A stretch of 64,000 nt of DNA, taken from Pomacea canaliculata (lineage: Eukaryota > Mollusca > Gastropoda > Architaenioglossa > Ampullariidae). A program made the position numbers and the translations under genes. Below the pieces are notes generated by a model, which had not been told where the DNA came from, searched no databases, and worked only from the letters and a program-made list of their open reading frames with translations. The stretch spans positions 2,604,001-2,668,000 of the forward strand of contig NC_037595.1 in NCBI RefSeq assembly GCF_003073045.1, in the 5' to 3' direction. Positions 39,401-52,296 of this stretch are shown piece after piece (the stretch's first letter is position 1; every line of letters begins with the position of its first letter).

Positions 39401-42400
39401 CTTTGAATTATTTAAAGGGCAGAAATGCTTGCTAATAAAATATTTGCAAGTGTGGCTAATTGGATCAACCAGAATGAAAATGATGGATTTCAAAGTGAAT
39501 CAGAGACATCTAATGCATATCATTTTCAAATGAGTTGCACTGTTAAACAAATCCAAGGTTTTGAAAACTTAACCATGAAATAATATTGAAAGCTCAACCA
39601 TGAATAAAATATTGAAAACATAACCATAAAATAATATTGAAAAATTTGGTATTCTCTATGCTTCATTTCTTTTATCATCTTCTCTATTTAAAAAATGTGT
39701 TTATCTTTTAAATCATTAAAGTATATCTGCTTATTAAACACTACATTTCATGTACTTGATTCTCTTTTATTTTTAATTAATCATTATTTCATTTGATTTA
39801 CTGAATTTGCTGTGTGCTTAAACTGTTCACATTACATTACCTTTATTTTGTATTACCTTTTTTTATTTCTAATCCAAGACTGGGCCATATGCACTGCAGT
39901 CACCTCCAATGTCATCTTTTCACCAGCAGTTGTGGCTTATAGCGCACATTGAAGTGGACAGCAAGGAAGGTGAGATCAAAATTCAAGTGTCAAACCCATC
40001 TGTTGTTTGGTGTCTTTCCGTAACATTGTTGCTGAGGCAGATATGAAGAAAGAAAAAAAAACAAAAATCTGAAGTTTACATCATGCTTTGCAAACTCTGT
40101 AGAAATTGTACATAATGTGCCTGTGTACTGTCACAGGGACCACATTTGAGCAGGAGTTTCGCATGGGTATCATCATTAGAGGTTCCAATGGAGATGCACA
40201 GACAGTGGTCAAGTCGGACAATCCACAGCTGAGTCCAGAAATGCATAACAGAACCCGCAAGCTGAGATGTAGCCAGGTACCAAACAGTATCTCAAGATTA
40301 AAAAACCCCACAAGGCTGCACTGTATTTAAATATAGAAGAGGATTGCAAAATAAAGACATGAATTGCATATCAATTGGGTAAAAGATCCAGTAAGCCAGA
40401 GGGTACAGTTTGAAACCAGCACACACAAAATGTCTGCTTGTGTTGCGAGTATGACAGCACCTAATGGTGTGTAAATTCATTTTGGTTTTTCAGGGTTGCC
40501 CTTGTCTGTGGTTCACATAAAACTTCACAATTTTGTTGTTTATAGAATGAATATGTGCTTGATAAGACTTGATGACAGAGCTGTTTTAGTGGTTTTAGTA
40601 TTGCACATAGCTGACCATGCCACGTCCATGCTGCAGAAATGTGATGATCTTATCCTTATGCATCTGGGTTTTTTGGACTTCTCATACTACTACATTACCA
40701 TCCACTTCTATAACCTGGACCAGGCATCCTTCAATATTCGCAGCATCAGTTTTGATGTGAGACTCATAAAGTTTATTGTTGCTATAGAGAGTAGAATGGA
40801 GAATCTTTTCCATATTCTAAAGAAGCAAAATGACCTCAGACTATTAACCATAATTTTTATTATATCAGCTGTTCAGGTTCACTGTCAGCAGTCTTCCGCA
40901 AGTTCTTTTCTAATATTTATTCAATGTTCCAAACACAAATTACTTCACATTTAGAGAAGTAGAAGGCAAAGTTTCATTTTATTAAGATTTTTGTTAAAAG
41001 CAAAAAGTGATATATATTTTGAATCATGTTTTAAAGATGACTTTACAGTTCAGCAGTAGAAGAAATGTGAGAATTATTCATAAAAGTACTGCTTTGTTTC
41101 AGACAATCATCTTTTATTGTCAAATATGTTTGATTCATAAATGTATAAATAATGCATGCTATGTGTTTGGATCAGTTAAAAATATAAAAACAGCCATGCA
41201 AAGTACAATAAACACTGTTCTTTTGGCTCTTGATTTAAATTATCCCTTTGTATGCCTTCACGAAAAGCTAAGTTTTGTGATGAGAATTGTCATTAAAGTT
41301 TAGGGTGTTTTTTGTTGTTGCAGTTCAAGAGTTACAACACAACCTTTACACAGATTGAGATCTGGATCAGATTTGTCTTTCTTGTGTTGACCTTTTTTTG
41401 TACAGTAAGTCTTCAGTTGAAAACCATATGTATTCTTAAAGTTAATACACGCCTAAATGGATGCATTCTTATGAGCATGGATGTCTCACCTGTTTCATTA
41501 GTATCATATTTTTCTAGGGTTGTATGTGCATGCCTGTGTGTGTGCAGAAGTAACATGAAAAGAAAAAGCATCCTAAAATACAAAATGTATAATAGATAAT
41601 AACAGTAAAAGATTTTTTTAATGTCTTGTGATTTTTTTGGAAGAATTCAGACTTCTTTTTTTTTTTGTCAACAGTGTATGTTTGCTCACTCTTTGCGCAA
41701 ATTTTCGGTTCGTGATTGGTCCATTGAACAGAAGTGGATGTCTATCCTTCTACCTCTACTTCTTCTGTATGATGGTCAGTATTTGCCGTGGTGTTTATTT
41801 AAATTTATGCCTGTTGTCTGCAGGCAACTACAGTTTGAAGTCCATTCAAACTTAGCAGTCAATGAACTTTTGCTTTTACTCATCTGCCAAGGGTAAAAAT
41901 TTCCTTAATTATTTATGCTAAAACTGTCATTGTTGCCAGTCCTTTTAATCAGTGAGTGTTTTAAAAAAAAAAAAAAGTTGATAATGGGCACTTTTAACTT
42001 TTAATTTTTGGTTGCTAAAAATAGTTTAAGAAAGAACTATGAATTTTTTTCTAGCAAACTACCTATAACATGGAACATTCCAATATCTGCCCAATATTTT
42101 CTAGTCTTTTATCATTTTTCACATTGTGTTTACAGACCCTGTTTTCCCCCTGACATTCCTTGTCAACAGCTGGATCCCAGGAATGTTTGATGGCCTTTTT
42201 CAGGCAACTTTTCTCTGTGCTTTACTTTTGTTCTGGTTGTGTGTCTACCATGGTGTAAGACAGGTAATAAACATTGTGCCAGGCACAACAATTATCCAGT
42301 CATAAATATGTAACATTATGAGGGAACTTTTGAGAGTAAATGCTGAATTTCTTTATTTAGTGGGAACATTTTGAAAAGAAAAGTAGCAGTAATTTATTTC

Positions 42401-45318
42401 ACTGCAGATGTTTTCAGGACAAAAAAAAAATAAAAGTAATTCTACTATTCTTTGAAGTTTTGTAACCCTTCCTCAGCTAGTTGGAGGTGGGAGCATTGTA
42501 GGAAAAGAATGAATTAAAAATTGATGTAATACACCTTGTTGTTAACTTAGGCTACAGATCATTTAGAGGTTTCAAGTTGTTTTAAAACTTCGGTTACTAA
42601 TAGCAGTGGAATGGTGTGTTTAGACTACCCGTCGCTTTGTGCGTTTCTATCTGCCAAAACTGTTGTTGGTGGGCCTGCTGTGGATAACGGCTGTCACACT
42701 GGCATCATGGCAAGAATACAATGAGCTACATGACCCTACTTACTATTATCACCTTGATACCATCAACTTCCTGGTAAGGATCTTTAATGTGATCACATAA
42801 ATATTGTAGCATATTAAATTAAATACCATTGCTAGACTTGTCTCTGTATTGATCGCTTTGTGACGACTACAACAACTCTGTTCTGCATTGCTTACCTGTG
42901 AACTAGTTCATTTGCTTGCATAGAGTTCAGAACAAGGCTGTGCACCTTGTTTTCCATAAACCTGAGCATGAGCACATTACACCTTTGCCAAGGGAACTTC
43001 ATTGGTTGCCAGCAACATTTCATACACAGTATCAAATTTCAACTCTAGTTTTTTGCCATTTTGAGGGTACACTTTGGGCTATCTTTCTGCAAATCTGACC
43101 ACATATTTTCCTTCTAGGCTGCTCCATTCCTCTAAAGACAAGTTTCTGGCCATCCCTAGTATTAATTTTTGATAGGTGTATGTTTGCCTTTTGCTGCCTA
43201 AGCTGTCTGGAATTTCCTTCCAGCTGAAACATGCATTGTTAGCATTTAAAAAGCCACTGAAGACATACTTGCTCCGTATATTCTTGTTTTGATAATGCAG
43301 AATCGTGTTGTACATTGTTTATGATACAGTGTGTGAAATATTTTTGTAATCACTGTATAAGTAATCTTCATCATGATTATTAAGTTTTAAATGCTTGTTG
43401 CATGATATGTGTGTGTGAGAGAGATGGGGGTAGATTCATATTTAATTTATTCTTTCCTTTCATTTTGTTTGTTATTTGTATAAATGATGATTTTGTTTGT
43501 AAAATTTCCTGCAGGGTTTCAAGATTTTTTTCTTTGTGGTTGGTGGAATCTACTTATTGTACCTGGTCTACCTGCTGATAAGAGCATATGCTGAGCTTCG
43601 CCTGATGCCATACTTTGGTATGTCTATGCCTGTGATGAAGTTTGATATTGTTAAAACCTTACTGTACAAATAATCAGCTGTTCTTGCAACTTTATTTTTG
43701 CTCAGAAAAACTGACAATAACATACCTAAAACTGGTTTAGTCTTTTGTTTTTCTAGATCTGTATGTACTCTATAATTGTACCCCTATGATATTATCAGGG
43801 GTTACACTTCTCTTTTTTTCAGACCTGCGCCTCAAGTTCCTGACTGCACTCATGCTCATTGTTATAGGCATAAGCATTGCCATTGTTGTTCTCCGATTTG
43901 GTGGAGGTGTGCTGCAGGATAACTTTGTTGCCGAGTTGTCTACCAACTACCAAAATTCAGCAGAATTTGTTTCCTTCTATGGTCTCCTTAACTTTTATAT
44001 GTTCACCATGGCTTTTGTATACTCTCCATCTGCAAATGCTTTGTATGGTGAGTGATAATTTGCAGTGGACTTTGCTGAGTGGTTGTAGTAGATTATATGC
44101 TACCCATTGAAAAATTTTGCTTTAAATCTTTGGAAATGAAATTTTGATGTAAACATTCAATGCAACAGGTGGCTGATAGAAGAGTGCAGAAGCTGTGAAT
44201 GTTTTGAAAGAAAGAGAACTTTAAGCAATGTGTAATATTTGAAGAAATTATAGACATTTCCTGCTGGCCATGAAAGTTTATTTTAAAAAATGAAGAAAAG
44301 GTACAGTTACATATTTCCACATTGCATAATTAGCAGACTTGCTCAGTGTCTTTTAACAACTATCAATTAATCCAATGAGGGTAACAACTCCTACATTACT
44401 TGATAAAGTAGTTGACTTCAGGGTGAGTGAAAATGCAGAAATTGAGCATGAAGATTTTATTAAAATATGAAGGGAAATATTTTTTCAGGAATCATTATAC
44501 AACCTTTACTATGACCATAATTTCTTTATTCAAACTCAGTATCTAAATATCCTGCTGACATATTACAACACAAGTTCTCAAGTGGTTTGTATCCAGAATG
44601 TATCAGCACCTATCTATTGACCGGCCTACCTTATTTCATACTCAAGAAAGACAAAGTATTTTAATGGAAACAAAGCACTTTTCATGTGAAGTACATATTT
44701 TTTAATTTTACAGAGTCGCATTTCAAGGACAATCCTGCACTATCAATGCTGAATGATTCTGATGAGGAGGTTCATTATTCGTAAGTACATTTAAGACCCG
44801 TGAAAGCAAATGATAAAAAGCTCTTTGTGGGGTTTGAGGGCTTCTCCCTAATATTTTAGTATTTTCGCTGAAACAGGGACAGAAAACTAAGCCCAAAGGT
44901 GGTGGTAAAATTGATGAGGACTAGGTTAGTGAGGGTGATAAATAGGATATTGTGTATGTGAGATCTCTGTCATTGACAATCTTTTGTTTTAAAGCAGTAT
45001 ATAAATCATTACTTTTTGCTTTTCTCTGCTGTTTACATATGCAACCCATTCTTGTATGTTGATTTCTTATTTTTATAAAGTTTTGTTTCACCACAGCGAA
45101 GTCCCATACTGAAACTGTCTAATTAACAAACTATAAGGAGGCAGACATTTAAAGAAAATAATCCAGTCCTTCAGTAGGTGTGCAAAATTTTCACATTAAG
45201 GTTTTGAAGAGGAGTGTTACAAAAGTTCTCTTCTCATCTGCACAGCTCTGATACGGAGGAGACCAGTCTGTCCAACACCACCAGGCGTCATGACAGCGAT
45301 GAAGAACATTTCCGGTAG
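36455..45318 (+). CDS. TMEM181: Transmembrane protein 181 (14 exons, complete)
   Basis: Multipass membrane protein of the GOLD-domain seven-helix (GOST) group, related to Wntless, TMEM87 and GPR107. Exons: 36455-36471, 38862-38965, 39311-39381, 39879-39969, 40137-40276, 40637-40756, 41324-41404, 41675-41774, 42136-42263, 42624-42773, 43515-43617, 43823-44047, 44714-44780, 45246-45318. All introns are GT/AG with matching phase, giving 489 aa, close to vertebrate TMEM181. An N-terminal signal-anchor-like helix (QMRLYSLNKRRFVLVFIVFF) is followed by a luminal/extracellular domain with a conserved NRT glycosylation site, then about seven helices. Diagnostic strings are FAHSLRKFSVRDWSIEQKW, ALLLFWLCVYHGVR, VLQDNFVAELST.YQNSAEF and FYGLLNFY. 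An acidic tail (MLNDSDEE, DSDEEHFR) follows. The start is set by a 17-nt first exon behind a clear promoter. The molecular role is poorly known; the vertebrate protein has been reported as a host factor for a bacterial toxin. Confidence 0.97.
37240..37770 (+). mobile_element. Decayed L2/CR1-like RT fragment in TMEM181 intron 1
   Basis: Broken frames resemble the RT palm-to-thumb region: SLFPTCNPWPP (PQGS-like), HHGLHYICFYICYATV (hglsyh.YADDTQ-like), then a WMTEN.L-like WMTENPLNTTFCLAA around 37628. Stops and frameshifts throughout; same strand as the host gene. Confidence 0.5.
42842..43300 (+). mobile_element. L2/CR1-like LINE fragment in TMEM181 intron 10
   Basis: Reads DYNNSVLHCLP, then HRVQNKAVHLVF, HITPLPRELHWLPA, QYQISTLVF and later FKKPLKTYLL. 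These match in order the L2/CR1 RT C-terminal signature (DYCNSLL.GLP, LQRVQN.AARLV, HITP.L..LHWLPV, RI.YKI..L.F, FK..LKTYLF). Several stops; 5'-truncated. Confidence 0.82.
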
Positions 45319-46735
45319 CTCCATAAAACAAAGAATGATGGCACAAAACCATTGTCTTTTCAGGAGAGATTGTAATTTTGATGATTGAAAGAGCAAATGC
45401 TTTATGCATGATGATTGATACTGTTCCTTGTCACATTTTAAATATTTACCTGGGTAAATATGATGCAGGTTCACTGCCCACTGTAGCTTTTACCTCTCCA
45501 TTTCGCAGTTACCCCAGGTGCAATATGTTAATGAGTGATTGGTTTTGTATGAGTGTGTTCATGTGATGTTTTGCTTTCTTGACTGTGCTTCCAGAGGCAA
45601 GACTTCAGGAAGAAATAGAATCTGGAAAAATGTTGTTTGCCTGCATCTGAGAAATTGTTGTCAGATTTTAATGTTCAGGACAAGATGAGGTTCTGAAATC
45701 GTACAGTATTTCTGTTAGACTTTCAAGAGTGTTCTAGGTGCAAAGATTCATTGTTCATATATGTTTGGTGGTACACTGCAGTATGAAATCCAATTCATGC
45801 CAAAACTTCTCTTTATTGCACCTATAAATGGATTTCAATGAAAGAAGAACTAACAGAATCAGAAATGGCGTAAAGTAAATGCTGTCATGAAATTCTGTTG
45901 AACAAGTGTTATCTTTCTGTTACATATTACTTATTTACACAAGAGCTTTTAGAATCATTTGACTACTATAAATAGTGTCACATTTATTCATTAAAATTAA
46001 ATTATAAGGAAAGTTCTTAAAATGCCTTGAGAAGAATGTCATTGTCATATTAAAGACAAAAGTATGTATTTGCACACATGCGCACAGATATATATACACT
46101 CGTCCCTTTTCTTGTAGTCTTGTTCCTTTGTCTACTTTCTGTTCACAGCCTTCTTTTTTTTTTTTTACAGAAACATGCTGACTGGTTGAAAATTGAAATA
46201 TAAATTTACTATGAATAGCTATCATAAAATAGTGTAAACCTAAAGTAGTCAACAAAATATGCATGGAAATAGCTGAATGATGTGTACTAGCTGCTACAAA
46301 CACTGTCTTGAAATGATGATATAGTACAAAGTTGTAGAGTTAGTTTTAAAATGAAACTGAAGAAAATGATTTTCTTAGCAACAAAGTAAAAATTAGTTGC
46401 TGTTTGCAAAAGTTGTTGACACTATTAAGATGCTTCTTATGCAGTGTTGTTTGGTGAAATAGGGCTGTTTTAAAAGGAAGTTTGTTGTCATGTTTAACAC
46501 ATCTTTTTAAGTTTTATCCTTGATTGGAAATATGCAAGAATATAATTGACCCATTTTTTTCTATGAGAAAGATACGAGAAAGACACTTATTGTGAATTAA
46601 TTTTGAACCTTTTACTTAAAACCAAATTATATATAGAGATTTTTTTGCTATGCACTCTCTGATTAAAAAAAGAAAAGAAAAAGTAGTGCTCCTTAATTGA
46701 GCTGGGTTCCTCACGAGGCCAAGAACTTGCATGAG
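45319..46735 (+). other. TMEM181 3' UTR/downstream region
   Basis: AT-rich sequence after the stop with no coding potential or recognised repeat. The polyadenylation site cannot be decided from sequence; candidate AATAAA hexamers occur only farther on (for example inside the LINE at 47511 and at 51011). Confidence 0.4.
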
Positions 46736-46739
46736 AAGG

Positions 46740-48660
46740 CAGTGAAAGGAGAATGGATTATCACTGCTGTACTGGCTTCACACAGGTCAGTTTCCCAATA
46801 ACCAATACTAATCTACAGCATGAGTGCCTTGACTGGCTGATTCCAGCTATCACTCCATCATCAACCACTCTTTGTCGGCAGTTGCTGTACCTTCATTGTT
46901 TAAGCATGCTGGATCTGTTGGCTGTGTTTGATACACTTTATCATGAAGTCCCTCTCCAGCGTCTTTTTATTTTTGGTCTCCCCAGATATAACAGAAACAT
47001 CATCTCTCTGGTCCTACCTGGTTGACTACACCCTTCTGTAGTACTGTAAGCAGTGTAAGGCACCATACCTTCACATACTACTTTAAAGTATGAGTTGTCT
47101 CGAAGCTCAGTTTTTGGGCCTCTTTTATTCACTGTGCACCTCCAACCACTTACGCCTGCAGTATCACATGCATGTTGATAAGTTAGCCATTGGTCTTGCT
47201 TCTCAGCTTCAGCAAGTCTTCATCAACCACACAGGCTGTGAACATAGCTCATCCCCAAGTTTATTTATAGGCAAATTAAAAGAACAATAAGTTTTGTGTA
47301 GGTAACAGGAATTGGAAGATCACGTTAATAGTAGTGAGAGGTTGTCTTTTTATTCTACATATGGGATCTCAGGAACTTCAAAATATTTGAAAATGAATTT
47401 AGAGTACTATTTGCTAACAGTTTTTAGCTAAATTTAGAGTGTGTCCAATATTGTAGTCCATTATTTTTAGCACAGAAGACAGTGCACATGATCTCCTCTG
47501 TCCATTATGTAAAATAAATGAAGAAGATGAAATTCACTACCTTTTGTGTTAAAGCCTTACAGCATCTCAGAGTAAGATTCATACAAAGAAAATGGTATAT
47601 ATAAATTGAAACAATTTTAAAATCAGTTTTTATTGGTTTCAACAAATGAAAAAATTATAAGGAATCTGGCATTATATTTTTTCTATGCTTTTCAGTTTAG
47701 AAAGCCTAAAGTGAAAGATTACTCAAAGTAATTGTTTTGAAGGCATTGTTTGCAGTTCTAGCTTTAAATATCTATGTACTATTAAATATAATATTGCATT
47801 GTCATTGTTGTTTGCTCCCTTTCTATGGAGCAATGGCCATTGAATAAACAATCAATTCATTAGGTCTGCACCAAAACACAGCACAATGAATGACGACAAA
47901 ACTGAAACCGTTACAGTAGCCTTTGCAAATAAACGGATATGTGTACCATCCTCTCCCACCTTACTTTCATTTTTCCCAGACTTAAAAATCCTTGTTGTTA
48001 TTCTTAACACGTCATTGTCTCATGAATTTCACATCAATGGAGCTTGAAGGGCTATTGTCCTTGAGCTTCACAGGATCCATCACCTCCAGTCCTGAAGTTT
48101 CCAACATCATGTCTGTTTTTGTATTGTCTAAACTGGATTGCTGCAGCTTTCCATTTCTTGATCTTCTTAACTGCCTACTGAGCAATTCCAAAGTACTCAG
48201 GCCAGACTCCTGCTGCTCGTATTATTTTCTTGGTATTTTTTTTTAAGGTAAACTTGTCATGCTACACCCCTTGCTCTTTGGCTTGCTTGTGTTGCCCTCA
48301 TCTGTTTCACACATGAGACAAGAAAAATTCAGTAAGTGCTTCTTCTCCTCGGGCCCCATCATTTGGAATTCTCTGGCCTTTTCTCTTCAAACTGTTTGGT
48401 TTCAAAACCCGCCTCTTTAAGAAATATCTTTCAACCAAAAGTGAACTTCTGCTTGTTGGTTCTTCATCTTCATCTATTACACTTTGTTTTGTGTTTGCCA
48501 CTGTGTTGTTCATTTGCTGCCACTCTTCTTTGTCGTATGGTCAGTTGTGTGACTATCAGTTTATTTGTAGTATTTACTGCACAGTGCATGGCGCTTGCCT
48601 TCACATAGGGACATGCTCTTTACAAATTGTATTATTATTAACCAAACAAATGGGAAAAAA
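46740..48660 (+). mobile_element. Decayed L2/CR1-like LINE (RT pseudogene), interrupted by another LINE
   Basis: Ordered RT pieces across broken frames. 46753-47025 holds MLDLLAVFDTLYHEVPLQRL..FGL, the LDLS.AFDT.DH..LL.RL motif. 47090-47290 holds SCLEAQFLGLFYSLCTS and RLQYHMHVDKLAI, like SV.GPLLF.LYT and YH.YADD with the catalytic aspartates degraded. 47880-48250 holds MNDDKTETVTVAF, VILNTSLSHEFHIN and SKLDCCSFPFLDLLN. 48350-48430 resembles the WNSLP-type end. Many stops, clearly dead. The gap at about 47300-47870 is filled by a second element. Confidence 0.8.
47320..47865 (+). mobile_element. Nested non-LTR retrotransposon 3' end
   Basis: Reads LEDHVNSSERLSFYSTY, then HDLLCPLCKINEEDEIHYLL, then FYWFQQMKKLIRNLALYFFYAF. 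CPLC..E.EDE.HFLL plus a later IRNLA.F.Y.AF.FR is the C-terminal pattern of another non-LTR family, and not part of the L2-like element on either side. It ends near GGCCATTGAATAAAC. It is inserted between the YADD-like and KTE-like parts of the older LINE. Confidence 0.7.
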
Positions 48661-51600
48661 TAGTCTGATCATGTGTAGAATATGATGTAATTTCATTTGA
48701 GGTAAATCCCATTGATGGTAATGATGATTCTCACCATCTCTTCTTACTGCAGTAAGAAATGTTGGCAAAAAATCTTTCAAACAAAACTGAATCATGTTTC
48801 TAATTCTGAATCTTACAGGTATTCTTGAACACTGGTCTCATTTAGTTGAGCTATTATGTTTATGTACTAACAAGCCATGTTTTCCACCCAAAGATTTTAG
48901 AAAGGACTGCATGTCCATATCTTAGGCATGCACTGTTCACCACACGTACAACCTGTGAGGACAGTTTTTAAACAATCCAAACAGTGCAATATGCACTTTA
49001 GCAGTTAATAAGTTTGAAATTTTTGCTAACCCAGAGACTTTTTAACCATGGATTTCACCTCTTTATGATGATTTGACTAAAGAAGGAAAATCATATTAAG
49101 GGTAAATGATTCATGGAGTGAATATAATGTCCTGCAAAGATTGAATGATGTACATCTTTATTTAAATACTTGCCATGTATGTGATGCAGCAAGATTCACC
49201 ATTTGCATCGTTTGAGATAATTGTCATTTAACAGCCCATTTGAGAAAAAAACCCCAGCTTTGTGGTTTTGTTGTTGTTGTTTTGGAAATCATATGACATG
49301 ATAATCTGGACCCGGCTGTGAATAATTGTCAGTGACATTTTGTTTATTTCCTGAAACATTTCTGAGACTTACAGATTAAATCCAGTTGTGATATGCTCAC
49401 CAGCATCTCGTTGACACAGAAGAGCCATGCATTCATTTGATCAACACCCATTTACATGGATGAGCTCAACAGATCTCACATAATAGGCCACAAATAAGTC
49501 AATGTGTTCATCAGAAATAAAAATGTCTTGTTTACTGATTCTATGATTTTGCATCACATTGCTGAGAGGACTGTAGGGCTTTTTCTGGTTTTCTGTTTGA
49601 TTCAATAACTTTTATTTTCTATCACCATTGGAGGTAGAGTGTGATTTTTTAAGATAGGTAAGCTCATATGTTGCTGACTATAGATGTATTTGGTGTCTTC
49701 TTTATCATAGCCTTACTAAGGCTTTTCACCATGAAAGCAACTTAAGTCAGTGAGTCATCTCTTGGCTGGCATCTGTTTTTGGGGGAGCACATGGATAGAT
49801 GCTGTAGCTGACAGGGCCTGCCACTCTTGCAGGCATCTAGATACCAAATTTTGTTGAATATCATGCAAGCTTCCCACTGAAATTGATGGAATGCAAAAAA
49901 ATGCAAAGGATTTGATAGGCTTTGTTGAAAATCTGTTAATGTCATGGTGACCCTTATTGATCTTTTGACTAATGCAGTACTGTGATCATGTTTTCCCTTT
50001 TTTTAGTGTATTTTTTGTTGTTGTTTCTGGTTTCTTATCCTTTATTGTGGCTACTATATTCCACAACTTAAAAAATAGATATGATACCTCCAGTATATTT
50101 GTCTTTATGATGACTTTTAAGAGTTTTATTTCCCTTATTTTACCTTTGGTGGGTTTTCACATGGAGCAATAAAAAAAAACGTTAAAAAATAAAATATGCA
50201 GTTTGAATGAATAATAGTGCTGAGTGGTGGAAGCAAAGGAATTGCAAGCATTGGGTTACATTCAGTCATTATGTGTTTTTTGTGTGTACATGCTGAGATC
50301 TACTCATATGTGCTTAATTATAGTATGTAAATGTTCAGAAGGCTTGGGAGGAGGCATTAGTACTGTTGAATGCTCCACTTTTACAGACTGGGTGGCACAT
50401 ATTGTTTGATAATGTTTTAGTTGTATTGGTGTAAGCATGGGTCATTTTCTTACCAACATTTAGAAATTAGAAGTGTATTGATTCATGATCTTTTATCTGT
50501 TTTATGCTTTTTACTACTATGATTTTATGTTTGCTTTTGAAACAAGTACACTTGGATTACAGATTGAAATATTCATATTTATAGACACTTGAATCTTGCT
50601 TGGGGTTCAAAGCAGAAATGAACAGATAACCTGATGCAACAGTTTGATCATGATTAGGATTGTCAGCTCACACCATTTTTTTCTTTTCATGAGGAGAGGG
50701 TTGGGCATGGGATGAGAGTTGACCAAGATCTTATGAAATGCATCACATGTTCTACTTTGATTCTTAAAAGCAGATTAGGTGGAAAGGTTGTGTATCTGTT
50801 TGAACATGAATAAGTTTGTTCTATGTGCATTTGTGTGCTTGTGGAATAACAAAAATCACCAAAACAGTTGCACACAGAAGGATTATCATAAGGCTAGATA
50901 AGAAGTATAAGTGCAGTTGAAATTCCAAATCGAGTGCAATAGTACACTATTTAATTGTGTATTTATGTTGTTCCAAATCTTAGTGTTTAGTGCTATACAT
51001 TACATTCCAAATAAATCACTGAACAATAATGCTAAAATTTGGCTTGAGGTTGTCTTTCTGTAAGCTTCTCCATGATGTGATGAATAAGGAAGGAGAATTA
51101 GAAATTAAATGCTTCACACACAAAAAAAATCACTTGAGGCCGTAACAGAGTAAAACTATTTTTATATGCTGAAACAAAACTGGATTTCTCTAAACCATAC
51201 CCACATGACAGAAATGCAGAAAAGAAAATAGAAATGTAAATAAGCAAAAATTAAATACTATTTAAAAGAAAATAATTTTACATCCACAGTGAGGAAAACC
51301 TGCCAATCAAAACTGGATATGTTGACATACTTCTTTACGTGCTTTACGTGTGGTTACATTCTTGCATGACTGCTTCCTTGAGCTGATCTGCTAACTGCCG
51401 TCTTGGATAACTATATATATATACGAATGGAGACTATGATACCATTAAAGGTGTTTGTGTATGTGTGTGTGTGCTCGCCAGCACGCACGCTGTACAGCAC
51501 AGACCCACCTATCAAGTGATAGATGTGAATATAATCCTTTATTAATTATATCTATTGTACGACCTCAAAACGCTGGCGTGTATACATGAAGTGTGATTGT

Positions 51601-51900
51601 AAAAAGAGTCCGAACATTGATTGTCTGGACATCTTACTGGTGTGACAGGTATGAGTGTCTGATGTTGATTGTTGATGTTGTGCTGTGACGGTTCTCACTG
51701 TAGAGATTCCTAGATCTAATTTATTGCTCTCTGGAATAAACTAAGTTAATGAAGCTAAAACACCGTCTCTCTCTCCCCCTCCACACACACGATGAAAGGT
51801 TCACATGCGCGAGTTAAAAACAGATAAAAGAGACTACAAAAATTCATCAAACCATCGCATGATGACAATTAGATGAAATCAACTGCCGTGATCGTCCAAT
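48661..51900. other. Intergenic, no gene recognised
   Basis: AT-rich; open frames up to 67 codons with no family signal. TA and GT microsatellites lie near 51411-51425 and 51453-51472. It may include distal TMEM181 3' UTR, but nothing in the sequence shows it. Confidence 0.4.
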
Positions 51901-52296
51901 CAACCGACTGATTAATCTCCCTTATCTTATATACAAATGGCGACGTAAAGTAGTTGTTTTTATCGGTTTTATCCTATTGAATTACTTTTCCTCGTTTACT
52001 TGTTACTAGCTACATGTGCAAAGTCAAAAGCACAGTTTTATTACAGATTGGCGCATTTTGTTAGTAACTTTGCTTGAGGAAAAAGAAGCTATTTTGTCAA
52101 ACCAGCCTAATCTATGTGCGCATTTGCAGTGGACCTCTCTATTCATTGAGCAGGAGTGCAGAAAACGTTTGATTACTCACCTTGGGTAAAAATATTATGT
52201 AAAAAAAAATAGACGTAGCCTTAACTAACTTTCCCAAAACACTTTTCAAACTTAAATTTATAGCACATTGTCACAAAGATATATATACATCAGAAG
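51900..52296 (+). promoter_or_regulatory. Presumed 5' region of the downstream gene
   Basis: Position only: it precedes the putative first coding exon at 52297. There is no CpG-rich core and no NRF1/ETS pair like that of TMEM181, only an AT-rich region with a TATATATA run at 52280-52288. A promoter here is inferred. Confidence 0.25.
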
